In this document: piece after piece, positions 32,598 through 43,394 of the stretch
How positions within the stretch are numbered: the first letter of the stretch is position 1
Layout: each line of letters starts with the position of its first letter
DNA from: Psococerastis gibbosa
Taxonomy: Eukaryota; Arthropoda; Insecta; Psocodea; Psocidae
Direction of reading: 5' to 3'
Length of the DNA stretch: 64,000 bases
NCBI GenBank assembly: GCA_963971405.1
Contig: OZ020486.1
Coordinates: 6,719,419 to 6,783,418 of the forward strand
The notes under the pieces: model-generated
The model's database searches: none
Told to the model about the DNA's origin: nothing
The model's input: the letters and a program-made list of their open reading frames with translations, nothing else
Translations under genes and position numbers: made by a program

Positions 32598-33001
32598 CAA
32601 CCAATAGTCTTATAGACCTACCCCAAGCGAGAGCAATGCTCGGCTTCCTGGTAATTTTTTATTATGAAAGTTAAAAGAATTAACATTATACATTACAAAG
32701 ATATAGCCCATTTAAATGTTGGTGCCGTAATTTTTATTTTTGTAAAGTTCCTGTTTTTTTGCCCCATTTTTGTTTTAAATAAAATTACCTGCAACTTAAA
32801 GGAATTACATTTCTTGTCATTCGTAGTAGACTAATTAAGTGTCAGATTTTGGGGTGACTGTGCCAGGTTTATTATGTTATGTTATGTAACTACAAGTGGG
32901 TAACACTTTTGCAGGTTCAGCCTAGTTTGCCATATGGCAGCGTGTTTTCTAACATACACGAACATTTTGCAAAATATATTCCTACTGTTTGTATTTGATA
33001 A

Positions 33002-33138
33002 GGCGCTTATTCCACCTACGTCAATAGTCAATAGTAAATGTGGTATTGACGTGGTAGCAGACATTTTTAGACTCTTTAATGTCTGCTACCACGTCAATAC
33101 ATTTACTATTGACTATTGACGTAGGTGGAATATGCGCC
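33002..33138. mobile_element. perfect foldback element (family FB, copy A)
   Basis: The whole 137 bp is a hairpin. GGCGCTTATTCCACCTACGT pairs with the right end GGTGGAATATGCGCC, and the centre contains GTAGCAGACATT. TAA occurs on both sides (32999-33001 and 33139-33141). No coding capacity. Confidence 0.9.
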
Positions 33139-33905
33139 TAATGTCCTGTTATTGATTAGGTAGGTAGTTCTACTATTTTGACATTACGCTAAGTTGCAAA
33201 GTATTTTTGTAGATGAATAATATTTTCTATTTCTACTATATAATATTTTTATGAGCATTGTACTTAGTAAATACGCCCTTTTAAACTTTATATGGTCTAT
33301 TTTTTATTCCTGCGCCATTGGGAAGTACTGACTAGTTGATAACTTCTGTATACATGTGAAACCTTGATCCTGACATTTTTTACACAATAGTTCCTAAAAA
33401 CATGTTAAATTTTGGACTTTTTTTATAATTTCCCAACTAACAAATAGTGATGTTTATTAAGGGCATCTTGCATGCTGTTATTGGTTAACGACACTAACTC
33501 GAACCATACGTCATAAAAAGAAATCGCGGTAAGTTGAGTAAGGCTTACTGTGCAAGTTTTACGCGAACAACAGTCATCTTACAAACGATATACACGTTCT
33601 ATCACAATTATCAAATCTAAAATGACTTGATGTTCGCGTAACACTTGTGTGACGGTAGATCAGAGTAACATAATTATATTAGGTGATACTGATAGAATTT
33701 GCACAGCACAACTTAAACATTGCTCCCACCATAGAATAAATATTTACTCCCACTAATTAGGAGTTCAATACATTTTTGACTCAAGAGTGAAGGCAAAACA
33801 TCCAGTGGTCCACCGAGTTGTGTTGCGGCAGTCTCACCATCACCGTTGCGTTGACCTTAATTCCTGTTATATTAATACTGGAGGACATGGCAGCGCCGAC
33901 TTAGT

Positions 33906-34743
33906 GCTTTCCAATTTATACGCAGTATAAGGAAAGCTTTGTGATGGTCGAAATTTTCGATTCCGAGATTTCAACTGATTTACACGTTTTGAGGACCCAG
34001 GAACCCAAAAAAGTGTTTTACGAAATGTCTGTCTGTTCATCGATTTCCGGGCAAACTACTTGGCCGATTTGATGAAATTTTGCATATAGGTTCAAAAAAA
34101 TCAAACCTCGGGACCATTTTTTTATATTTTAGGCTAACTCAATTTGGGGGGGTTTTATTCTCAAAAACTCCATAAAAACGTCTAAAATAATTACTTCTCA
34201 AAAACGGCTCCAACGATTTCTTTTAAACTCACATATATTGTAGTCGTTATTAATGTTGACAAAATGCGGGGGGTCGCTTGCCCCTTGATAGTTTGCTTCT
34301 GGGGAAAAAAAAATAAAAATAACTCAATTTTCATGAAAAATGAATAAAAAATAATTTTTCTGCGAAACCTTTCAATCGATTATTTCTAGTTTCTACCTTC
34401 TGGCATGTTTTAGGTGTTAAATTGAGTAACGAAACCGGACAGGTTGCTTTCCCAAAAACCTATATGGTTTTGCACAAAAAATTATTTTTTGAAAAAATGA
34501 TAGAAAATTCGCACTCAAATGCATTGCGTGCCCTGCCATTATTGCTGTGTGGTAATTAATGTGTTGGTCTGGCCTATCTAGAATTTATCTCACTTCCAGC
34601 GACGTCAGATGGAACCCCCCCCTCCCCCAAGATATCGGAAATTTAACCACTGGAAAATTATTTACCATGAAATTACTCATATTCTCCATCTACAAATGTT
34701 GATAAATTGGAAAGCATGTTCGAGTAAACTCGGACCGGTTCTT
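33906..34743 (+). repeat. R800 repeat, near full-length copy
   Basis: Begins GCTTTCCAATTTATACGC and ends with GATAAATTGGAAAGCATGTT plus the CGAGTAAACTCGGACCGGTT tail. It matches 39054-39903 along its length and the reverse of 1-797. Confidence 0.85.
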
Positions 34744-34744
34744 T

Positions 34745-35157
34745 CTATCTTGTGATCACAAGCGTTAATTAAATTTAAAAAAATTATTAAATTTTGAGCT
34801 GCCAACTTCTTGCAGGACGTACGCTCTAGAATAAATGTGTATTAGACCAGAGACGATCATAGATCATTTATAATACGCAAAATGAACTATAAATATTTTG
34901 AGAGACAACAATTCTTTAGGGGAAGCAGATCGTAGATATTGCTCACCCCTCCATCACCCCAAATATAAGTTGATTAATATTTTTAGTTAAGTTAATACAC
35001 AAGTTATAAAGATTTAATTCAATTGGTAGAGGACTATTTCATACACCACGTTTTTTAATTTTGTTATTTTTTTCTGTCGCTAGCAGTTTCAACCAATTTT
35101 GTGTTGATCCAGGGGTGTCCAATGTCAAGGGTCAGCTTTCTCTTAAAATAGTTTTAA
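34745..35157. other. A+T-rich stretch downstream of the ABT1 gene
   Basis: No gene seen. It would hold the 3'UTR of the minus-strand ABT1 gene. No clear TTTATT polyadenylation signal was found close to the stop. Confidence 0.35.
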
Positions 35158-35573
35158 TTACATAAACAAAGTTTTCAAAAACTCAGTTCTATCTTCAGTG
35201 TTCTCTGCAGCGTCACTAGCTAGCTTTTGCTTAGGTTGAATGTTAATAGCAGTCGCCAATTCCTTTCCTCTCTTTTTTCGCTTGTCCAGGCTGGATGCGA
35301 AGAAGTTGGCTTCCCTTTTGACTTGAGCTATTTCTGTCCGCAGTCTCTGCCGTCTAACTGCCTTCTCATAAGCCAGTCTTTCCCCTAAATGCACCCATTT
35401 GAATCGTGGTAGGTATTTGATATTCCAAATGTAGTCGTAAAATTTGGAACGTTTCTTCCCGCCGATTTGCGTGTTGTTCAAAAGATTGGCTACTTGTCTC
35501 GCAACTCGTTTGCTTTGAAATTCGATCCAGCCTTCAGAAAAATGGATGGCAGGTTTTTTCTTATTTTTCTCGT
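35158..35573 (-). CDS. ABT1: ABT1 exon 2 with stop
   Basis: On the minus strand the acceptor CATTGCAG ends just outside 35573. The exon encodes NEKNKKKPAIHFSEGWIEF through EFLKTLFM and stop. It contains the second half of the RRM and the conserved C-terminal helix. Confidence 0.92.
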
Positions 35574-36308
35574 CTGCAATGAAAAAATGTGGCATATAAA
35601 GTAACTAATAATGACAAGGCTAGAATTGATAAAATTCGTCTACGCCGCCTATCTGGGACTAAGATTCATTAATATCTTAAACATAGATCAGCAGGCCTAC
35701 TATCGCGATTATTTTAAATTTTAAACCTGGGATTAAAAATATATAAACCAGATAATTTTAGAATGGAAAGTGCTTTTCAAAATTAATTGTTTTGTTTACA
35801 AATTTAACCGCTAGAATCAGTTAAGGTGCCCATTCCACATACGTACATCGTCAATGAAAATTATGAAATTGAAGGTGGTAGCAGACATTAAAGACATACT
35901 AAAAATTCAGCTACCACCTTCAATTTCATAATTTTCATTGACGTTGTACGTATGTGGAATGGGCACCTAATACTAAACGGCATAGTACGTCACGCAGCTA
36001 ATTTAAAACCTGCCCCCTGAGTTATGTGGTAACATAATCTTATGTATGCTGAGTTGCTGACAGTTTGTCCCTTGGTTTACGTACGGTACGCTCTTTAAAT
36101 GTTTATTTGGGAAAAGAGGTTACTCACTTTCAGCTGGCTGTAGAAATATTCTCCCAACTTCCCCATAGCGATTAAATATTTCTTTTGCTTTAGTGACATT
36201 CATGTATGGTGGCAACGTTGACAAATACACAATGCCAGGCTTTTTTTTCTTTGAATTTTTAGATTTATTATCAGAAATACTGTCAGACATGCTTTCGTCG
36301 TCCTCCAT
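35158..36308 (-). CDS. ABT1: ABT1/Esf2-like RNA-binding ribosome-assembly protein, two exons
   Basis: Exon 1 is 36128-36308 and exon 2 is 35158-35573, joined in phase to give 198 residues. The N-terminus is acidic and Lys-rich. An RRM-type fold follows, from PGIVYLSTLPPYMNVTKAKE through GWIEFQSKRVARQVANLLNN. Next is the family signature YDYIWNIKYLPRFKWVHLGE, then a basic helix LRTEIAQVKREANFF. In yeast Esf2 and mammalian ABT1, this protein acts in the nucleolus in early 18S rRNA processing, working with the helicase Dbp8. The length fits the family (200-270 residues). The gene is convergent with KIF4, and its 554-bp intron carries a foldback element. Confidence 0.93.
35825..35967. mobile_element. 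foldback element (family FB, copy B) in the ABT1 intron
   Basis: GGTGCCCATTCCACATACGT at the left pairs with ACGTATGTGGAATGGGCACC at the right, and the stem of about 58 bp is nearly perfect. The loop has GTAGCAGACATTAAAGACAT. TAA flanks both ends (35822-35824 and 35968-35970). Confidence 0.9.
36128..36308 (-). CDS. ABT1: ABT1 exon 1 with start codon
   Basis: Encodes MEDDESMSDSISDNKSKNSK and the first RRM strands (GIVYLSTLPPYM and GEVGRIFLQPAE). The donor on the minus strand is GTGAGT, leaving one base of the next codon. Confidence 0.92.
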
Positions 36309-36423
36309 TTTGTTTGTTTACTAATGAGTAAAGTTGTGACTTGTGAGTTGCCTTGGCTACCACTAGCAGAGGCATCTAGCGCTCATTTACTAAACTACTT
36401 TTAAATTTATTGTTTGGTTCTAA

Positions 36424-37774
36424 GGCGGGGTTTCCACATACGTCAATGGTCAATGAGAAATATGAAATTGACGTTTTAGCAGACATTAAAGACATACTAA
36501 AAATTTCAATTTCAATCAAATTGAGTGATGTAATTTTACGATTAAGTATACATTTTAATCGAATTGTGTGCAATTGTATTCATCGCCAGTAAATTCGAAT
36601 TAATGTTACTATGCTATCAACCTGCGTAAAACCCCACTATTTGAGGCCTGTTTTTAAAAATTTTCAACCGGGGGAGACCCCCACCCCCCCCCCCCCCTTA
36701 TTTCCAACTAACTACTTAATTCATCGCATGTAAAATCTGAACGTTACTGTTATCAAAATGCGCAAAACCCCACAATATCAAGCCAATTTTTCTAAACTTT
36801 TCAACCCGCGGCCCCCCTTACTGTGGCGGGTCCAGGACTAGGGAGCATGCCCCCCCCCCCCCCCGAGAAAAATTGGCGTACACTACATAAAATAGAACAT
36901 TCTCAGCAAAAACCTTAGTATGGTAACATGAATATGTATTCCATGTTTAAATTATAAATTTTAATGCTGGAAAAATCGTAAACCCCCACTATTTTCAACT
37001 TATATTTTCAAATTTTTTCCCCGGGGGAGACCCCCGTGCCCCCCTGTTTCCAGCAATATGAATATAGGTCTAAGCATTTTAATATTCCTTTGTAAGCTAT
37101 AATTAATCAATACTTTCATGCTGTTAAAATACCTCACACCCCACTACTGACACTTATATTTTCAAATTTTTCCCCCCGGGGGAGACCCCCGGGCCCCCTT
37201 GTCTTCACCAATATGAATGAGCTTTTAAGCAGTCCTTTGTAAGCTTTAAAAAATCTATACTTTCCTGCGGTTAAAATACGTGAAATCCCACTGTTTTGCA
37301 CTTTATATTTTCAAATTTTTCCCCCAAGGAGACCCCCGGACCCCCCATTGGTCCCTTTCTGCATCGGACGCATGGGTTTTCAAGTACCTAATGCACTGTA
37401 AATGAATATGTAAATGAATATGTCACTATTAACATCTGAACGTTACTGCTATCGATGTGCCTAAAACCTCATTCATTTAAGCCAATGTTTCAAAAAAATT
37501 CTACCGCGGGAGACCCCCGGGCCCCCCTTAATTGTGTGCAATTGTCTTCGTCGCCTGTCAAATCTAAATGTTTAAAAGTTGGGTATGTCCATGAGAACGG
37601 GTTTCCCTGTGGAGGCACTCTATATTTTTGAAGCTATTGTACCTACTTGGTCCTCGATGTCGAAAAAAAAAAATAGGTCTAGTGTAGTCTATACTGTATA
37701 AGCCAAACTGAAACCTCCCGGTTTTTTGAAAAATAAATCTGGCAGGCTTACGTAGCCTATGTGGAAACCCCGCC
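36424..37774. mobile_element. FB-family element (copy C) with expanded interior
   Basis: The left tip GGCGGGGTTTCCACATACGT and the right tip ATGTGGAAACCCCGCC are inverted. The left arm includes TTTTAGCAGACATTAAAGAC and resembles copy B to its loop, but the rest of the expected stem is replaced by about 1.2 kb of GGGGGAGACCCCC-containing units. The flanks are TAA and TAT. Confidence 0.7.
36640..37545 (+). repeat. array of degenerate units with GGGGGAGACCCCC hairpins
   Basis: At least five units of about 140-200 bp, each with TTTTTCAA or TTCAAATTTTT, a GGGGGAGACCCCCGGG-like hairpin and a CCCCC run, occur near 36670, 37022, 37178, 37325 and 37505. The same units recur in the neighbouring element 37964-38659 and, reversed, in 42798-43391. 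Confidence 0.7.
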
Positions 37775-37963
37775 TATGGCCCGGTACACAGCACGGAAGT
37801 CGCGACTTGCCGACGCTTTTTCCATTGTAGGACTAGCAGAAGATTTTTTGCCAGTTTTTTGACAATTTTGGAAGCTGCCGTGAAGCTAACTGCACGAAAT
37901 GAAACGGGTTTTTCCCTAGACACGCCAGATAATAGAAATGTTTTGAATTTTAACTCTGCGTAA

Positions 37964-38659
37964 CAGTGGCGAAGCCAAGGGGTGTCAGTGGGGTCCGGAC
38001 CCCCCAAAAAAAATTTAACAGAACAGAAAATTTTTCAAAAACATTCCCGGGGGAGACCCCGGTCCCCCTGTTTCCAGTTTTGTTAATAATGTTATCGTCT
38101 GCAAAATCAAATTTTTTTGCCGATAAATTATTTGAGGCCTATGTTTTAAAAAAACATTCCCCTCAGTAGCCCCCGGGCCCCCTTGTTAGCTGTAATGTTT
38201 TTCATAATATGGAAATTATGAGCATTCTGCATTCAAAGTGGATAAATTCCATTTTTTTGGGCCTATTCTTTTTCAAAATAATTCCCCCGGGGGAGACCCC
38301 CGGGCCCCCCTTTCTTGCAGTAGGTCTACTATTCTTCGGTTGTAAAACCTAAACAATAATAGAATCGGTTACAAGACGTATATACAGTACATGAAAATGG
38401 GTAAAAATCCACAATTTAATGTTAATTTTTTTCAAAAACATTCCCCGGGGGAGCCCCCCTAATTAGAAGATGCGTTCGTCAATGAGGACGGCTTTCTTAT
38501 TTTTCTACTATATTACGAAAATACGGGGGGGGGGGGAAGGGAGCGCCGAATGAAACACCACCCCATTCAAAAAACCTATCGTAAACGGGCAAACTTTATG
38601 CGTATTAATGTTGCATGAAAACGGGACCCCCAAAAAAAAAAATTCTGGCTACGCCACTG
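37964..38659. mobile_element. non-autonomous hAT element with hairpin units
   Basis: The ends CAGTGGCGAAGCC and GGCTACGCCACTG are inverted. CTGCGTAA (37956-37963) and CTGCGTAG (38660-38667) form an 8-bp duplication with one difference. Inside are three to four copies of the GGGGGAGACCCC unit. No transposase remains. Confidence 0.85.
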
Positions 38660-38694
38660 CTGCGTAGTTTTGCACAATCCATTCTTCTTTCAGC

Positions 38695-38850
38695 AGCCTG
38701 ATCGAGGCGTTTATAATACCGGGGTTAAATAAATACCCTAGGATTATAACTGTAAACAAACAAATTTTGAATAGCACTTTCCACTATAAAATTATCTTGT
38801 TTACCAGTGGATTAAATAAATACCGGTATTATAAACGCCCCGATCAGGCT
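38695..38850. mobile_element. foldback element with AGCCTGATCG tips
   Basis: AGCCTGATCGAGGCGTTTAT at the left pairs with the right end ATAAACGCCCCGATCAGGCT, and AATAAATACC also recurs inverted further in. About 156 bp. It shares AATACCGGGGTT with the element at 31425. Confidence 0.75.
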
Positions 38851-39053
38851 ACAGGTGTAGGGAGAGATTCCATACAAGCGCAGACCATACTTTTCCTCTT
38901 TGCTAACTACGTTATGTAGCCTATGTAATAAAAAATGCAATACATCATTATTTTTCCGAACACAACATCAACACACAAAATACTCTTGTGTTCCAAATTT
39001 CGAACTACAATTTCGTTACAAGTTATGAACTTTTACTTAAGTATCACATTATT

Positions 39054-39903
39054 GCTTTCCAATTTATACGTAGTATAAGGAAAGCTTTGTGATGGTCGAA
39101 ATTTTCGATTCCGAGATTTCAACGGATTTACACGTTTTGAGGTCCCAGGAACCCAAAAAAGTGGTTTTTACAAAATGTCTGTCTGTCGGTCTGTCTGTCT
39201 GTTCGTCGATTTCCGGGCAAACTACTGAGTGGATTTGAGTGAAATTTGGCATGTAGGTTCACAAAAATCATACCTCGGGACCATTTTTTTTTTTTTTGGT
39301 TAACTCAATTTGGGGGGGTTTTATTTTCAAAAAACTCCAAAAAAACGTCTAAAAAAATTATTTCTCAAAAACGGCTCCAACGATTTCTTTTAAATTCTCG
39401 TAGATTGTAGTCGTTATTAATGTTGACAAAATGCGGGGGGTCGCTTGCCCCTTGATAGTTTGCTTCTGGGGGTAAAAAAATAAAAATAACTAAATTTTAA
39501 TGAAAAAATGACTAAAAAATGCGAAACCTTTCTATCGATGATTTCTACCTTCAAGCATGTTTTAGGTGTTAAATTGAGTAACGAAACCGGATAGGTTGCT
39601 TTCCCAAAAAAAATATTTGGTTTTGCCCAAAAAATTATTTTTTGAAAAAAATTGATAGAAAATTCGCGCTCAAATGCATTGCATGCCCTGCCATTGTTGC
39701 TGTGTGGTAATTAATGTGTTTGTTTGACCTATCGAGAATTTACCTCACTTCCAGTGACGTCAGGTGGACAACCCCCCCCCCCCCCCCCGAGATATCGGAA
39801 ATTTAACCATAGGAAAAATATTTGCCATAAAATTACTAATTTTCTCTATCTAATAATTTTGATAAATTGGAAAGCATGTTCGAGTGAACTCGGACCGGTT
39901 CTT
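39054..39903 (+). repeat. R800 repeat, near full-length copy
   Basis: GCTTTCCAATTTATACGTAG to the tail CGAGTGAACTCGGACCGGTT. It contains the TCTG microsatellite and, near the right end, a C run before GAGATATCGG. It is very similar to 33906-34743. Confidence 0.85.
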
Positions 39904-39904
39904 T

Positions 39905-41079
39905 TCACTTTGACTGGACGCCATCTTGAAATCCTTGATTTTCCGCAAGAAGTGTTCATGCATGAACATTATCGTAGGTAAATCTACTGTCTCTTCCGAA
40001 AAATGTCATCCCTTTCCTCTACGACCAATAGACTATTAACTGAGATAGGAATTTTTTTGAGTTTTTGATCGGCCGCCATCTTAAAACAAAATGGCGGATC
40101 ACGCTGGTGAAGGAATTTTTGTGCCAAGTTTCATCAAGATAATTGTACAATAGTTATGTATCACACATGTAAATTATGATAAGCATAGTTAAGTAAGTTA
40201 AGTTAATTTGCATATTATTGGACATTGTCTGTTTGCAAATAAACGATTATTTATTTATTTATTTTATTTATTTTTAAGATCGGATAGGTATCTATAGTAT
40301 CTACCGAAGTTACGTGTTTCTAAAATCCAAATAGGCTACATACCTACATACAGTACATATACTAATATATTGTATACGGTATATAACATTTTGAACGGGG
40401 GGTGGTTTTGGACACAGGGGGTCATGAAATAAAAAGTTATGAAGAAATTTTCCGACATTCGAACATTGGTCGGCGTCCGTCTCAATAGGTAGATGAATCT
40501 AATGAAGTAGTGGAGCAGTTCACAGTTGCATAACCTTAATTTTGAAGAGATGACAAAATAATGATAAAGAACCGTCAGGTAAATTAGATTAGTGATCCCG
40601 CACATGCTTTCCGATTTAAAATTTATCACTTACTATAATGGATAAATAGTTATTCGTGAATAGTGAATAATCTTCCGGGGAATTTTTTTCCGACTGACAC
40701 GATTTTCCGGCAGGCATACCAATTGTATTGCTCAATTTTTAGCAAGTGATAAATAATTTTTTCGTGGCTGTGCTCCTATTTTGAAATACTTGAAAAAACC
40801 CTAACTTCAACTCACGAAGAAACACTATTTCTTCTGAAGCAAATGTTCTTGCTAAAAAAATTACTCTATGCTTATATGCTTTATTTTATGTTTTCGCTTG
40901 AATTGATGCATATACTAAAGCTACATTTTTATTACGTCCCTTTTGTCCAGTAAACTGATAATGCATTCATCACACAATGTGCGAAATAAAGCTAATAAAC
41001 AAAAACCAACAGTGACAAGAGTTGGTAATTCTCAGAGGAGTGATCTACCGTACTCAGGAGATACAAAAAAAAAAGTTAT
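39905..41079. other. intergenic repeats, no gene
   Basis: Holds a fragment with GCCGCCATCTTAAAACAAA and its local complement AAAATGGCGGATC near 40070, and a TTTATTTATT run near 40250. No coding exon recognised. Confidence 0.35.
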
Positions 41080-41424
41080 TACGACACTATGGGATGGAAC
41101 ACATCAGCATCTGCGCATGTGCAGCACCAAGATACAGGGGGGGGGGGGGGGTGTATGGAGGCGAGGGATGCTGGGCGGCAGGGTTGCAGTGCCAGTCTCG
41201 TCTTGCTGCCCTTCCGGGTCAGTTCGCGTTCACTTCCGGTCGCCATCTTCCCGCGTTGTATACTACAGAGTAGGCGGAAGTTCTGGGAGAAAGCTGTCAT
41301 TTCCGGTACGGAACTGCACATGCTGTAACGGCACAAGCTTTAACAGGTACGGTTTTGCATTGAAAAATGTGATTTGTGATTCTTTTTAGCTGTTATCAGG
41401 GATTGTTGTTGTTTACATTTGGTA
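41080..41424 (+). promoter_or_regulatory. candidate housekeeping-type promoter
   Basis: A GC-richer island in A+T-rich DNA with CTTCCGGG, CACTTCCGGTC followed by GCCATCTTCC, GGAAGTTC and ATTTCCGG. These match ETS-type and YY1-type sites found in TATA-less promoters. It lies just upstream of the candidate first exon at 41425. A run of 14 G near 41140 interrupts it. No experimental evidence is available. Confidence 0.35.
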
Positions 41425-41486
41425 ATGGCGCCAGGACGGGGTGGAGACTTGATTATCAAATTGGACGATGATAGGCCTACATTAAG
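41425..41486 (+). CDS. candidate first coding exon of an unrecognised gene
   Basis: ATG opens a 62-bp frame (starts MAPGRGGD, ends DDDRPTLR) that runs into a perfect GTAAGT donor at 41487 and leaves two bases of a split codon. Position, promoter-like upstream sequence and donor fit a short first exon. I could not find a continuing exon. The exon at 62805 does not join in a compatible phase. Chance occurrence is possible. Confidence 0.35.
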
Positions 41487-41651
41487 GTAAGTCATAAAAT
41501 TTTGGTCATTGGAACAACATTTCGTTATTTAACGGCAGAATATTCCAAAATTCTTCATCTTTACAGCTGGGCAAGTAGGGTACCGTATAACTTAAAGTGG
41601 ACGTAGTTATGCAAAATACCGTATTATTTTTAAAATATTATATTGTCCTAA

Positions 41652-41912
41652 GGCGGCTATTCCACCGGCGATTTTACTTCATTTGCGATTTTTTGTTTGT
41701 TTTGTTTTAAGGAGACTATTATGTAGATACTTAACTTATCTATTATAAATTAAGTTATAATATGGTAGCAGACATCATTAATAAGTCTATACCACATTAT
41801 AACTTAATTAATAATAGATAAGTTAAGTATTTACATAATAGTCTCCTTAAAACAAAACAAACAAAAAATCTCAAAACACAAATGAAGTAAAATCGCCGGT
41901 GGAATTGCCACC
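41652..41912. mobile_element. foldback element (family FB, copy D)
   Basis: A 261-bp near-perfect hairpin. GGCGGCTATTCCACCGGCGA at the left pairs with CGCCGGTGGAATTGCCACC at the right. The stem (TTTGTTTTGTTTTAAGGAGA) is unlike other copies, while the loop again has GGTAGCAGACAT. TAA precedes it and AAA follows. Confidence 0.88.
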
Positions 41913-42039
41913 AAAGGGTAAGTTGTAAGAGCCCAAAGCTCGCCCAAAAAATGTAAAAAAAATAAAGTCAATTTTCTCTCTTATTATAATATAACAGACA
42001 TAACCGGTACGAGTTAACCCGTATACTTGCTTTCCTATT

Positions 42040-42152
42040 TATCAATTACATATTCTTATGGTCCAGAGGTAAAGACAACACCCCGGATAGGCGTAGATCG
42101 TGAGTTCGAAACCCGCCAATTCCAGATTTTTCTATATCCTCTAATTTCGGTT
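42040..42152 (+). repeat. tRNA-derived SINE
   Basis: TGGTCCAGAGGTAAAGACA and GTGAGTTCGAAACCCGCC look like A and B boxes. The tail CTATATCCTCTAATTTCGG is shared with 1726-1876. Confidence 0.6.
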
Positions 42153-42621
42153 AAAATTATCTTGTTTACATTTTTAAACCCAGAATAATTAAGATTCAAA
42201 ATAACCACCATAGTAGGCTCGCTGACATATTTCCAGGAAGAAATTTTATGTTATAGTACCACATTATTGTTGCTTTTAAACCTCCTAGAATGATTTGCGT
42301 TCGAGCATAGCTGTAATGCAGGCTATTCACTGCTTTCAACAGTGATTAGTAGCCTAATGCACACGCCGAGTATAGACAAAAGTGCCCCAATTTTGCCACC
42401 CATCGAGAAATTTTTTTTGACAGTTTAATACCACTTATTACATCACCTTTCAATTATCAACAGATTTTAAGCAGTTATGAGTTATTCCATTTACTCCACA
42501 ATTTCATACAAACTTGTTCCATATCCGTCTAGCATACACCAACTAATATAAATAAAATAAATAAATTAACTCCATAGCCATATACATCAAAACCTGATCA
42601 AGGCCGAATGATGTGATCAAG

Positions 42622-42623
<2 letters not shown>

Positions 42624-42652
<29 letters not shown>
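42624..42652 (+). repeat. poly(A) run of 29
   Basis: An uninterrupted A tract, possibly the tail of an old retroposed sequence. Nothing upstream is recognisable. Confidence 0.9.
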
Positions 42653-42654
<2 letters not shown>

Positions 42655-42797
42655 GCTATGGTATCTTTGATACCTATACCTAGCCTACATATTATGACTA
42701 TCATCGTCTTTAGGATTTTTTGGGTCACTTTTAGTTTTTGGTTCCTAAAACAAGCATCAAATGTAGAAAAATATTTTACACAATCCCTATTCGTTAG

Positions 42798-43391
42798 CAG
42801 TGGCGTAGCCAGACTTTTTTTCTGGGGGGGGGGGGAGGTCTAGTTTCATGCAACATCAATACATAAAGTTTACCCGCTTACGATAGGTTTTCGAGTGGGG
42901 GGGGGGTTCATTTTTTTTTATCAGACAAATAGGAAAGCCGTTCTCATGAACGTAGGCCTCTGCTAATTAGGGACATGATCTTAATTTCCCACCCGATGGG
43001 TCGGGGGCCAAAGGGGGGCTCGGGGGTCCCCCCTTCAATTGTGGAAGTTCACACATTTTGATGTATGTATATAGGCCCTACGGCTTGTAACCTATCCTAA
43101 TAATGGCTAGGTTTTAAATCTAATGCAAGAAAGGGGGGCCTGGGGGTCTCTCCCGGGGGAATTATTTTGAAAAAGAATAGGCCCAAAATAGTGGAATTTA
43201 CGCACTTTGAAAGCAGTTATGTTCATATTTTACATGTGAAAAGTATTACAGCTTACAAGGGGGGACAGGGATCTCCCCGGGGAATTTTTTAAAATAAACA
43301 TCTGAAAAGTTTGCTGTTTTCCTAAAAAATTTTTTTGGAAGGAGGGGGGTTGGAACCCAGTTAACCCCCCCCCCCCCTGGCTACTCCACTG
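42798..43391 (-). mobile_element. non-autonomous hAT element, same family as 37964-38659
   Basis: It starts CAGTGGCGTAGCCAG and ends GGCTACTCCACTG. TTCGTTAG precedes it and ATCGTTAG follows two bases after the end. The interior has GGGGGTCTCTCCCGGGGG and AAGAATAGGCCCAAAATAGT units that are the reverse of those in 37964-38659. Confidence 0.78.
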
Positions 43392-43394
43392 AAA

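Noticed and set aside
36640-38470. Regularly spaced hairpins reminiscent of a CRISPR array
   Set aside because: Units are degenerate, 130-200 bp apart, lie inside transposons of a eukaryote, and spacers are not unique short segments. No cas genes are present.
42613-42843. Open frame starting with a Lys run and ending with a Gly run
   Set aside because: Produced by the A29 tract and a G run in a MITE.
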